DNA of 64,000 nt from Alitta virens (taxonomy: Eukaryota > Annelida > Polychaeta > Phyllodocida > Nereididae): contig OW028579.1 of assembly GCA_932294295.1 (NCBI GenBank), positions 9,980,370 to 10,044,369 on the forward strand, read 5' to 3'. This document shows positions 1-11,440 of the stretch, one piece after another. The notes beneath the pieces are model-generated. The model worked only from the letters and a program-made list of their open reading frames with translations. It was not told the DNA's origin and ran no database searches. Position numbers and translations under genes: made by a program. Position 1 is the stretch's first letter, and the number at the start of each line of letters is the position of its first letter.

Positions 1-2840
1 TACAGCGGCCTTGACCCCGCTACGCACGAGTGCCCCACGTGGCTATCATAATGCACGCTTCGTCCTCTGCCTCTCATTGGCTGTGCTAAGTGTACCTAAC
101 TTACTAATTCATCGGCGCGGCCTGTGAGTCTGGCATCTCACTGCTAATTGCACTTCCTACATTTTTGTGTACTCTTGATAATTTAACTGTGCCACGTCGT
201 TCCCTGACGCTACTATTGACTATTTCACTTCGGTGTTGCATTGTTGTCGTTTGTTTTCTGGTCAGCATCCTGGCTCTCTGCAACGGCCTTGACCCCGCTA
301 CGCACGAGTGCCCCACGTGGCTATCATAATGCACGCTTCGTTCTCTGTCTCTCATTGGCTGTGCTAAGTGGACCTAACTTACTACTTCATCGGCGCGGCC
401 TGTGAGTCTGGCATCTCACTGCTAAGTGCACTTCCTACATGGCTGTGTACTCTTGATAATTTAACTGTGCCACGTCTTTCCAATAGGCTATTATAGAGTA
501 TTTCACTTCGGTGTTGCGTTGTTGTCGTTAGTTTTCTTGTCAGCATGCTGGCCCTCTACAGCGGCCTTGACCCCGCTACGCACGAGTGCCCCACGTGGCT
601 ATCATTATGCACGCTTTATCCTCTGCCTCTCATTGGCTGTGCTAAGTGGACCTAACTTACTACATCATCGGCGCGGCCTGTGAGTCTGGCATCTCACTGC
701 TAATTGCACTTCCTACATTTTTGTGTACTCTTGATAATTTAACTGTGCCACGTCGTTCCCTGACGCTACTATAGAGTATTTCACTTCGGTGTTGCTTTGT
801 TGTCGTTTGTTTTCTTGTCAGCATCCTGGCCCTCTACAGCGGCCTTGACCCCGCTACGCACGAGTGCCCCACGTGGCTATCATAATGCACGCTTCGTTCT
901 CTGCCTCTCATTGGCTGTGCTAAGTGTACCTAACTTACTACTTCATCGGCGCGGCCTGTGAGTCTGGCATCTCACTGCTAATTGCACTTCCTACATTTTT
1001 GTGTACTCTTGATAATTTAACTGTGCCACGTCGTTCCCTGACGCTACTATTGACTATTTCACTTCGGTGTTGCATTGTTGTCGTTTGTTTTCTTGTCAGC
1101 ATCCTGGCTCTCTGCAACGGCCTTGACCCCGCTACGCACGAGTGCCCCACGTGGCTATCATAATGCACGCTTCGTTCTCTGTCTCTCATTGGCTGTGCTA
1201 AGTGGACCTAACTTACTACTTCATCGGCGCGGCCTGTGAGTCTGGCATCTCACTGCTAAGTGCACTTCCTACATGGCTGTGTACTCTTGATAATTTAACT
1301 GTGCCACGTCTTTCCAATAGGCTATTATAGAGTATTTCACTTCGGTGTTGCGTTGTTGTCGTTAGTTTTCTTGTCAGCATGCTGGCCCTCTACAGCGGCC
1401 TTGACCCCGCTACGCACGAGTGCCCCACGTGGCTATCATTATGCACGCTTTATCCTCTGCCTCTCATTGGCTGTGCTAAGTGGACCTAACTTACTACATC
1501 ATCGGCGCGGCCTGTGAGTCTGGCATCTCACTGCTAATTGCACTTCCTACATTTTTGTGTACTCTTGATAATTTAACTGTGCCACGTCGTTCCCTGACGC
1601 TACTATAGAGTATTTCACTTCGGTGTTGCTTTGTTGTCGTTTGTTTTTTTGTCAGCATCCTGGCCCTCTACAGCGGCCTTGACCCCGCTACGCACGAGTG
1701 CCCCACGTGGCTATCATAATGCACGCTTCGTTCTCTGCCTCTCATTGGCTGTGCTAAGTGTACCTAACTTACTACTTCATCGGCGCGGCCTGTGAGTCTG
1801 GCATCTCACTGCTAATTGCACTTCCTACATTTTTGTGTACTCTTGATAATTTAACTGTGCCACGTCGTTCCCTGACGCTACTATTGACTATTTCACTTCG
1901 GTGTTGCATTGTTGTCGTTTGTTTTCTTGTCAGCATCCTGGCTCTCTGCAACGGCCTTGACCCCGCTACGCACGAGTGCCCCACGTGGCTATCATAATGC
2001 ACGCTTCGTTCTCTGTCTCTCATTGGCTGTGCTAAGTGGACCTAACTTACTACTTCATCGGCGCGGCCTGTGAGTCTGGCATCTCACTGCTAAGTGCACT
2101 TCCTACATGGCTGTGTACTCTTGATAATTTAACTGTGCCACGTCTTTCCAATAGGCTATTATAGAGTATTTCACTTCGGTGTTGCGTTGTTGTCGTTAGT
2201 TTTCTTGTCAGCATGCTGGCCCTCTACAGCGGCCTTGACCCCGCTACGCACGAGTGCCCCACGTGGCTATCATTATGCACGCTTTATCCTCTGCCTCTCA
2301 TTGGCTGTGCTAAGTGGACCTAACTTACTACATCATCGGCGCGGCCTGTGAGTCTGGCATCTCACTGCTAATTGCACTTCCTACATTTTTGTGTACTCTT
2401 GATAATTTAACTGTGCCACGTCGTTCCCTGACGCTACTATAGAGTATTTCACTTCGGTGTTGCTTTGTTGTCGTTTGTTTTTTTGTCAGCATCCTGGCCC
2501 TCTACAGCGGCCTTGACCCCGCTACGCACGAGTGCCCCACGTGGCTATCATAATGCACGCTTCGTTCTCTGCCTCTCATTGGCTGTGCTAAGTGTACCTA
2601 ACTTACTACTTCATCGGCGCGGCCTGTGAGTCTGGCATCTCACTGCTAATTGCACTTCCTACATTTTTGTGTACTCTTGATAATTTAACTGTGCCACGTC
2701 GTTCCCTGACGCTACTATTGACTATTTCACTTCGGTGTTGCATTGTTGTCGTTTGTTTTCTTGTCAGCATCCTGGCTCTCTGCAACGGCCTTGACCCCGC
2801 TACGCACGAGTGCCCCACGTGGCTATCATAATGCACGCTT
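1..2840 (+). repeat. 834-bp higher-order repeat (trimers of the 278-bp monomer)
   Basis: Three consecutive 834-bp units (1-834, 835-1668, 1669-2502) and part of a fourth (to about 2840) are almost identical to each other, while the three 278-bp monomers inside a unit differ. The diagnostic middle monomer carries CGTCTTTCCAATAGG, with its TTTCC at 477, 1311 and 2145. Only a few substitutions separate unit 1 from unit 2, for example TTCGTCC against TTCGTTC near 80 and 914, and a TTCTGG/TTCTTG difference near 258 and 1092. This is classic satellite higher-order structure made by recent unequal exchange or conversion. The fourth copy departs at 2841, where CATCC replaces GTTCT. Confidence 0.93.
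938..1215 (+). repeat. Representative 278-bp satellite monomer
   Basis: One arbitrary phase of the monomer, used to describe landmarks. It contains the CG-rich stretch CATCGGCGCGGCC, an AT-rich stretch TTGATAATTTAACTG, the pair CCACGTCG and TGACGC, a T/G-rich stretch around TTGTTGTCG, the 8-bp palindrome CCACGTGG (E-box core CACGTG at 1148-1153), and CTCATTGGCT at 1185-1194, whose complement AGCCAATGAG fits the CCAAT-box (NF-Y) consensus. By my count this copy has 15 CpG dinucleotides. Part of it resembles another part of the same monomer: GCTAAGTG at 1197 is followed by ACTTACTAC, while GCTAAGTG at 1255 in the next monomer is followed by ACTTCCTAC. No transcript or protein is implied. Confidence 0.9.
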
Positions 2841-5339
2841 CATCCTCTGCCTCTCATTGGCTGTGCTAAGTGGACCTAACTTACTACATCATCGGCGCGG
2901 CCTGTGAGTCTGGCATCTCACTGCTAATTGCACTTCCTACATTTTTGTGTACTCTTGATAATTTAACTGTGCCACGTCGTTCCCTGACGCTACTATAGAG
3001 TATTTCACTTCGGTGTTGCTTTGTTGTCGTTTGTTTTCTTGTCAGCATCCTGGCTCTCTGCAACGGCCTTGACCCCGCTACGCACGAGTGCCCCACGTGG
3101 CTATCATAATGCGCGCTTCATCCTCTGCCACTCATTGGCTGTGCTAAGTTGGCCTAACTTACTACTTCATCGGCGCGGCCTGTGAGTCTGGCATCTCACT
3201 GCTAAGTGCACTTCCTACATGGCTGTATACTCTTGATAATTTAACTGTGCCACGTCGTTCCCTGACGCTACTTTAGACTATTTCACTTCGGTGTTGCATT
3301 GTTGTCGTTTGTTTTCTTGTCAGCATCCTGGCTCTCTGCAACGGCCTTGACCCCGCTACGCACGAGTGCCCCACGTGGCTATCATAATTCACGCTTCGTC
3401 CCCTGCCTCTCATTGGCTGTGCTAAGTGGACCTAACTTACTACATCATCGGCGCGGCCTGTGAGGCTGGCATCTCACTGCTAATTGCACTTCCTACATTT
3501 TTGTGTACTCTTGATAATTTAACTGTGTCACGTCGTTCCCTGACGCTACTATAGAGTATTTCACTTCGGTGTTGCGTTGTTGTCGTTTGTTTTCTTGTCA
3601 GCATCCGGGCTCTCTGCAACGGCCTTGACCCCGCTACGCACGAGTGCCCCACGTGGCTATCATAATGCACGCTTCATCCTCTGCCACTCATTGGCTGTGC
3701 TAAGTTGGCCTAACTTACTACTTCATCGGCGCGGCCTGTGAGTCTGGCATCTCACTGCAAAGTGCACTTCCTACATGGCTGTGTACTCTTGATAATTTAA
3801 CTGTGCCACGTCGTTCCCTGACGCAACTATTGACTATTTCACTTCGGTGTTGCATTGTTGTCGTTTGTTTTCTTGTCAGCATCCTGGCTCTCTGCAAAGG
3901 CCTTGACCCCGCTACGCACGAGTGCCCCACGTGGCTATCATAATGCACGCTTCGTTCTCTGTCTCTCATTGGCTGTGCTAAGTGGACCTAACTTACTACT
4001 TCATCGGCGCGGCCTGTGAGTCTGGCATCTCACTGCTAAGTGCACTTCCTACATGGCTGTGTACTCTTGATAATTTAACTGTGCCACGTCGTTCCCTGAC
4101 GCTACTTTAGACTATTTCACTTCGGTGTTGCATTGTTGTCGTTTGTTTTCTTGTCAGCATCCTGGCTCTCTGCAACGGCCTTGACCCCGCTACGCACGAG
4201 TGCCCCACGTGGCTATCATAATTCACGCTTCGTCCCCTGCCTCTCATTGGCTGTGCTAAGTGGACCTAACTTACTACATCATCGGCGCGGCCTGTGAGGC
4301 TGGCATCTCACTGCTAATTGCACTTCCTACATTTTTGTGTACTCTTGATAATTTAACTGTGTCACGTCGTTCCCTGACGCTACTATAGAGTATTTCACTT
4401 CGGTGTTGCGTTGTTGTCGTTTGTTTTCTTGTCAGCATCCGGGCTGTCTGCAACGGCCTTGACCCCGCTAAGCACGAGTGCCCCACGTGGCTATCATAAT
4501 GCACGCTTCATCCTCTGCCACTCATTGGCTGTGCTAAGTTGGCCTAACTTACTACTTCATCGGCGCGGCCTGTGAGTCTGGCATCTCACTGCAAAGTGCA
4601 CTTCCTACATGGCTGTGTACTCTTGATAATTTAACTGTGCCACGTCGTTCCCTGACGCTACTATAGACTATTTCACTTCGGTGTTGCATTGTTGTCGTTT
4701 GTTTTCTTGTCAGCATCCTGGCTCTCTGCAAAGGCCTTGACCCCGCTACGCACGAGTGCCCCACGTGGCTATCATAATGCACGCTTCGTCCTCTGCCTCT
4801 CATTGGCTGTGCTAAGTGTACTCAACTTACTACTTCATCGGCGCGGCCTGTGAGTCTGGCATCTCACTGCTAATTGCACTTCCTACATTTTTGTGTACTC
4901 TTGATAATTTAACTGTGCCACGTCGTTCCCTGACGCTACTATTGACTATTTCACTTCGGTGTTGCATTGTTGTCGTTTGTTTTCTTGTCAGCATCCTGGC
5001 ACTCTGCAATGGCCTTGACCCCGCTACGCACGAGTGCCCCACGTGGCTATCATTATGCACGCTTCATCCTCTGCCTCTCATTGGCTGTGCTAAGTGGACC
5101 TAACTTACTACATCATCGGCGCGGCCTGTGAGTCTGGCATCTCACTGCTAATTGCACTTCCTACATTTTTGTGTACTCTTGATAATTTAACTGTGCCACG
5201 TCGTTCCCTGACGCTACTATAGAGTATTTCACTTCGGTGTTGCATTGTTGTCGTTTGTTTTCTTGTCAGCATCCTGGCTCTCTGCAACGGCCTTGACCCC
5301 GCTACGCACGAGTGCCCCACGTGGCTATCATAATGCACG

Positions 5340-6435
5340 CTTCGTTCTCTGTCTCTCATTGGCTGTGCTAAGTGGACCTAACTTACTACTTCATCGGCAC
5401 GGCCTGTGAGTCTGGCATCTCACTGCTAAGTGCACTTCCTACATGGCTGTGTACTCTTGATAATTTAACTGTGCCACGTCTTTCCAATAGGCTATTATAG
5501 AGTATTTCACTTCGGTGTTGCGTTGTTGTCGTTAGTTTTCTTGTCAGCATGCTGGCCCTCTACAGCGGCCTTGACCCCGCTACGCACGAGTGCCCCACGT
5601 GGCTATCATTATGCACGCTTTATCCTCTGCCTCTCATTGGCTGTGCTAAGTGGACCTAACTTACTACATCATCGGCGCGGCCTGTGAGTCTGGCATCTCA
5701 CTGCTAATTGCACTTCCTACATTTTTGTGTACTCTTGATAATTTAACTGTGCCACGTCGTTCCCTGACGCTACTATAGAGTATTTCACTTCGGTGTTGCT
5801 TTGTTGTCGTTTGTTTTTTTGTCAGCATCCTGGCCCTCTACAGCGGCCTTGACCCCGCTACGCACGAGTGCCCCACGTGGCTATCATAATGCACGCTTCG
5901 TTCTCTGCCTCTCATTGGCTGTGCTAAGTGTACCTAACTTACTACTTCATCGGCGCGGCCTGTGAGTCTGGCATCTCACTGCTAATTGCACTTCCTACAT
6001 TTTTGTGTACTCTTGATAATTTAACTGTGCCACGTCGTTCCCTGACGCTACTATTGACTATTTCACTTCGGTGTTGCATTGTTGTCGTTTGTTTTCTTGT
6101 CAGCATCCTGGCTCTCTGCAACGGCCTTGACCCCGCTACGCACGAGTGCCCCACGTGGCTATCATAATGCACGCTTCATCCTCTGCCTCTCATTGGCTGT
6201 GCTAAGTGGACCTAACTTACTACATCATCGGCGCGGCCTGTGAGTCTGGCATCTCACTGCTAATTGCACTTCCTACATTTTTGTGTACTCTTGATAATTT
6301 AACTGTGCCACGTCGTTCCCTGACGCTACTATAGAGTATTTCACTTCGGTGTTGCTTTGTTGTCGTTTGTTTTCTTGTCAGCATCCTGGCTCTCTGCAAC
6401 GGCCTTGACCCCGCTACGCACGAGTGCCCCACGTG
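5340..6435 (+). repeat. Second copy of the trimer-type satellite block (offset 3336 bp)
   Basis: This stretch matches about 2004-3099 at an offset of 3336 bp, which is 12 x 278. It includes the TTTCCAATAGG variant at 5481 and the copies carrying TTTTTTTGTCAGC. The match extends rightwards past the end of the regular trimers, then decays by substitutions (for example GCGCGC against GCACGC near 3113/6449). It shows that duplications larger than the trimer also shaped the array. Confidence 0.8.
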
Positions 6436-6769
6436 GCTATCATAATGCACGCTTCATCCTCTGCCACTCATTGGCTGTGCTAAGTTGGCCTAACTTACTA
6501 CTTCATCGGCGCGGCCTGTGAGTCTGGCATCTCACTGCTAAGTGCACTTCCTACATGGCTGTGTACTCTTGATAATTTAACTGTGCCACGTCGTTCCCTG
6601 ACGCTACTATAGACTATTTCACTTCGGTGTTGCTTTGTTGTCGTTTGTTTTCTTGTCAGCATTCTGGCTCTCTGCAACGGCCTTGACCCCGCTACGCACG
6701 AGTGCCCCACGTGGCTATCATAATGCACGCTTCGTTCTCTGTCTCTCATTGGCTGTGCTAAGTGGACCT

Positions 6770-7990
6770 AACTTACTACTTCATCGGCGCGGCCTGTGAG
6801 TCTGGCATCTCACTGCTAAGTGCACTTCCTACATGGCTGTATACTCTTGATAATTTAACTGTGCCACGTCGTTCCCTGACGCTACTTTAGACTATTTCAC
6901 TTCGGTGTTGCATTGTTGTCGTTTGTTTTCTTGTCAGCATCCTGGCTCTCTGCAACGGCCTTGACCCCGCTACGCACGAGTGCCCCACGTGGCTATCATA
7001 ATTCACGCTTCGTCCCCTGCCTCTCATTGGCTGTGCTAAGTGGACCTAACTTACTACATCATCGGCGCGGCCTGTGAGGCTGGCATCTCACTGCTAATTG
7101 CACTTCCTACATTTTTGTGTACTCTTGATAATTTAACTGTGTCACGTCGTTCCCTGACGCTACTATAGAGTATTTCACTTCGGTGTTGCGTTGTTGTCGT
7201 TTGTTTTCTTGTCAGCATCCGGGCTCTCTGCAACGGCCTTGACCCCGCTACGCACGAGTGCCCCACGTGGCTATCATAATGCACGCTTCATCCTCTGCCA
7301 CTCATTGGCTGTGCTAAGTTGGCCTAACTTACTACTTCATCGGCGCGGCCTGTGAGTCTGGCATCTCACTGCAAAGTGCACTTCCTACATGGCTGTGTAC
7401 TCTTGATAATTTAACTGTGCCACGTCGTTCCCTGACGCAACTATTGACTATTTCACTTCGGTGTTGCATTGTTGTCGTTTGTTTTCTTGTCAGCATCCTG
7501 GCTCTCTGCAAAGGCCTTGACCCCGCTACGCACGAGTGCCCCACGTGGCTATCATAATGCACGCTTCGTCCTCTGCCTCTCATTGGCTGTGCTAAGTGTA
7601 CTCAACTTACTACTTCATCGGCGCGGCCTGTGAGTCTGGCATCTCACTGCTAATTGCACTTCCTACATTTTTGTGTACTCTTGATAATTTAACTGTGCCA
7701 CGTCGTTCCCTGACGCTACTATTGACTATTTCACTTCGGTGTTGCATTGTTGTCGTTTGTTTTCTTGTCAGCATCCTGGCACTCTGCAATGGCCTTGACC
7801 CCGCTACGCACGAGTGCCCCACGTGGCTATCATTATGCACGCTTCATCCTCTGCCTCTCATTGGCTGTGCTAAGTGGACCTAACTTACTACATCATCGGC
7901 GCGGCCTGTGAGTCTGGCATCTCACTGCTAATTGCACTTCCTACATTTTTGTGTACTCTTGATAATTTAACTGTGCCACGTCGTTCCCTG
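6770..7990 (+). repeat. Satellite block duplicated from about 3990-5210 (offset 2780 bp)
   Basis: The order of monomer variants here repeats that of 3990-5210 at an offset of 2780 bp, or 10 x 278. Shared markers are AATTCACGCTTCGTCCCC (4222 and 7002), the GTGTCACGTCG variant, CATCCGGGC and GTGTACTCAAC. Single substitutions separate the copies (GTATACTC against GTGTACTC near 6840/4060). The similarity ends near 7990, where CTTTAGAC replaces CTATAGAG. Confidence 0.8.
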
Positions 7991-10610
7991 ACGCTACTTT
8001 AGACTATTTCACTTCGGTGTTGCATTGTTGTCGTTTGTTTTCTTGTCAGCATCCTGGCTCTCTGCAACGGCCTTGACCCCGCTACGCACGAGTGCCCCAC
8101 GTGGCTATCATAATTCACGCTTCGTCCCCTGCCTCTCATTGGCTGTGCTAAGTGGACCTAACTTACTACATCATCGGCGCGGCCTGTGAGGCTGGCATCT
8201 CACTGCTAATTGCACTTCCTACATTTTTGTGTACTCTTGATAATTTAACTGTGTCACGTCGTTCCCTGACGCTACTATAGAGTATTTCACTTCGGTGTTG
8301 CGTTGTTGTCGTTTGTTTTCTTGTCAGCATCCGGGCTCTCTGCAACGGCCTTGACCCCGCTACGCACGAGTGCCCCACGTGGCTATCATAATGCACGCTT
8401 CATCCTCTGCCACTCATTGGCTGTGCTAAGTTGGCCTAACTTACTACTTCATCGGCGCGGCCTGTGAGTCTGGCATCTCACTGCAAAGTGCACTTCCTAC
8501 ATGGCTGTGTACTCTTGATAATTTAACTGTGCCACGTCGTTCCCTGACGCTACTATAGACTATTTCACTTCGGTGTTGCATTGTTGTCGTTTGTTTTCTT
8601 GTTAGCATCCTGGCTCTCTGCAAAGGCCTTGACCCCGCTACGCACGAGTGCCCCACGTGGCTATCATAATGCACGCTTCGTTCTCTGTCTCTCATTGGCT
8701 GTGCTAAGTGGACCTAACTTACTACTTCATCGGCGCGGCCTGTGAGTCTGGCATCTCACTGCTAAGTGCACTTCCTACATGGCTGTGTACTCTTGATAAT
8801 TTAACTGTGCCACGTCTTTCCAATAGGCTATTATAGAGTATTTCACTTCGGTGTTGCGTTGTTGTCGTTAGTTTTCTTGTCAGCATGCTGGCCCTCTACA
8901 GCGGCCTTGACCCCGCTACGCACGAGTGCCCCACGTGGCTATCATAATGCACGCTTCGTCCTCTGCCTCTCATTGGCTGTGCTAAGTGGACCTAACTTAC
9001 TACTTCATCGGCGCGGCCTGTGAGTCTGGCATCTCACTGCTGAGTGCACTTCCTACATTTTTGTGTACTCTTGATAATTTAACTGTGCCACGTTGTTCCC
9101 TGACGCTACTATAGACTATTTCACTTCGGTGTTGCGTTGTTGTCGTTTGTTTTCTTGTCAGCATCCTGGCTCTCTGCAACGGCCTTGACCCCGCTACGCA
9201 CGAGTGCCCCACGTGGCTATCATAATGCACGCTTCGTCCTCTGCCTCTCATTGGCTGTGCTAAGTGTACCTAACTTACTACTTCATCGGCGCGGCCTGAG
9301 AGTCTGGCATCTCACTGCTAATTGCACTTCCTACATTTTTGTGTACTCTTGATAATTTAACTGTGCCACGTCGTTCCCTGACGCTACTATTGATTATTTC
9401 ACTTCGGTGTTGCATTGTTGTCGTTTGTTTTCTTGTCAGCATCCTGGCTCTCTGCAACGGCCTTGACCCCGCTACGCACGAGTGCCCCACGTGGCTATCA
9501 TAATGCACGCTTCATCCTCTGCCACTCATTGGCTGTGCTAAGTTGGCCTAACTTACTACTTCATCGGCGCGGCCTGTGAGTCTGGCATCTCACTGCAAAG
9601 TGCACTTCCTACATGGCTGTGTACTCTTGATAATTTAACTGTGCCACGTCGTTCCCTGACGCTACTATAGACTATTTCACTTCGGTGTTGCATTGTTGTC
9701 GTTTGTTTTCTTGTCAGCATCCTGGCTCTCTGCAAAGGCCTTGACCCCGCTACGCACGAGTGCCCCACGTGGCTATCATAATGCACGCTTCGTCCTCTGC
9801 CTCTCATTGGCTGTGCTAAGTGTACTCAACTTACTACTTCATCGGCGCGGCCTGTGAGTCTGGCATCTCACTGCTAATTGCACTTCCTACATGGCTGTGT
9901 ACTCTTGATAATTTAACTGTGCCACGTCGTTCCCTGACGCTACTATTGACTATTTCACTTCGGTGTTGCATTGTTGTCGTTTGTTTTCTTGTCAGCGTCC
10001 TGGCACTCTGCAATGGCCTTGACCCCGCTACGCACGAGTGCCCCACGTGGCTATCATTATGCACGCTTCATCCTCTGCCTCTCATTGGCTGTGCTAAGTG
10101 GACCTAACTTACTACATCATCGGCGCGGCCTGTGAGTCTGGCATCTCACTGCTAATTGCACTTCCTACATTTTTGTGTACTCTTGATAATTTAACTGTGC
10201 CACGTCGTTCCCTGACGCTACTATAGAGTATTTCACTTCGGTGTTGCTTTGTTGTCGTTTGTTTTCTTGTCAGCATCCTGGCCCTCTACAGCGGCCTTGA
10301 CCCCGCTACGCACGAGTGCCCCACGTGGCTATCATAATGCACGCTTCGTCCTCTGCCTCTCATTGGCTGTGCTAAGTGTACCTAACTTACTAATTCATCG
10401 GCGCGGCCTGTGAGTCTGGCATCTCACTGCTAATTGCACTTCCTACATTTTTGTGTACTCTTGATAATTTAACTGTGCCACGTCGTTCCCTGACGCTACT
10501 ATTGACTATTTCACTTCGGTGTTGCATTGTTGTCGTTTGTTTTCTTGTCAGCATCCTGGCTCTCTGCAACGGCCTTGACCCCGCTACGCACGAGTGCCCC
10601 ACGTGGCTAT

Positions 10611-11416
10611 CATAATGCACGCTTCGTTCTCTGTCTCTCATTGGCTGTGCTAAGTGGACCTAACTTACTACTTCATCGGCGCGGCCTGTGAGTCTGGCAT
10701 CTCACTGCTAAGTGCACTTCCTACATGGCTGTGTACTCTTGATAATTTAACTGTGCCACGTCTTTCCAATAGGCTATTATAGAGTATTTCACTTCGGTGT
10801 TGCGTTGTTGTCGTTAGTTTTCTTGTCAGCATGCTGGCCCTCTACAGCGGCCTTGACCCCGCTACGCACGAGTGCCCCACGTGGCTATCATAATGCACGC
10901 TTCGTCCTCTGCCTCTCATTGGCTGTGCTAAGTGGACCTAACTTACTACTTCATCGGCGCGGCCTGTGAGTCTGGCATCTCACTGCTGAGTGCACTTCCT
11001 ACATTTTTGTGTACTCTTGATAATTTAACTGTGCCACGTTGTTCCCTGACGCTACTATAGACTATTTCACTTCGGTGTTGCGTTGTTGTCGTTTGTTTTC
11101 TTGTCAGCATCCTGGCTCTCTGCAACGGCCTTGACCCCGCTACGCACGAGTGCCCCACGTGGCTATCATAATGCACGCTTCGTCCTCTGCCTCTCATTGG
11201 CTGTGCTAAGTGTACCTAACTTACTACTTCATCGGCGCGGCCTGAGAGTCTGGCATCTCACTGCTAATTGCACTTCCTACATTTTTGTGTACTCTTGATA
11301 ATTTAACTGTGCCACGTCGTTCCCTGACGCTACTATTGATTATTTCACTTCGGTGTTGCATTGTTGTCGTTTGTTTTCTTGTCAGCATCCTGGCTCTCTG
11401 CAACGGCCTTGACCCC
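10611..11416 (+). repeat. Terminal satellite block duplicated from about 8665-9470 (offset 1946 bp)
   Basis: The last monomers before the minisatellite copy 8665-9470 at an offset of 1946 bp, or 7 x 278. Shared rare variants are TTTCCAATAGG (8817 and 10763), CACTGCTGAGTGC, CACGTTGTTCCC, GGCCTGAGAGTC and TATTGATTATTTC. The segment immediately to the left (from 10287) instead matches the window start, so the terminal part is a mosaic of copies from different parts of the array. Confidence 0.82.
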
Positions 11417-11419
11417 GCT

Positions 11420-11440
11420 ACGCACGAAAAACAAACCAAA
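11420..11440 (+). other. Junction between satellite and minisatellite
   Basis: The satellite reads normally through CGCACGA, where other copies continue with GTGCCCC. From 11426 the sequence is GAAAAACAAACC, exactly the GTGTGAAAAACAAACC variant of the minisatellite entered in mid-unit. The dinucleotide GA at 11426-11427 fits both sides, so the join has 2-bp microhomology at most. No transposon ends, target-site duplication or filler are visible. Confidence 0.9.

Larger units (their letters stand above)
1..11427 (+). repeat. 278-bp satellite DNA array, about 41 tandem monomers
   Basis: Landmark sequences recur at exact multiples of 278 bp from the left window edge to 11427. For example, the start of the stretch CATCGGCGCGGCC recurs 40 periods later with no net insertion or deletion. 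Copies differ by scattered substitutions such as CTTCGTTCT, CTTCATCCT or CTTCGTCCC after the GCACG landmark, and by a divergent monomer type carrying TTTCCAATAGG. Base composition is balanced, unlike the AT-rich minisatellite that follows. The array enters from beyond the left edge, since position 1 lies inside a monomer, and ends in mid-monomer at 11427. I do not recognise the family and name no organism. Short open frames of 70-95 codons recur on both strands in many copies, but they only reflect the repeat. Confidence 0.97.

Noticed and set aside
924..1163. 79-95 codon hydrophobic open frame in the satellite, seen again at 1758, 2592, 4816, 5928, 7596 and 9820, with 76-83 codon frames on the other strand
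   Set aside because: It is present only in monomers that happen to lack the disrupting substitutions, overlaps an open frame on the opposite strand, and has no recognisable domain. It is explained by the repeat.
1..11427. CENP-B box in the satellite
   Set aside because: CTTCG occurs in each monomer, but the following bases do not fit the required A and CGGG positions of the CENP-B box core.
11300..11430. Minisatellite derived from the TTGTTGTCGTTTGTTTTCTTG stretch of the satellite
   Set aside because: Both are rich in T and TTG, but there is no convincing alignment of the CACACC or GGTTTG parts. The resemblance is compositional.
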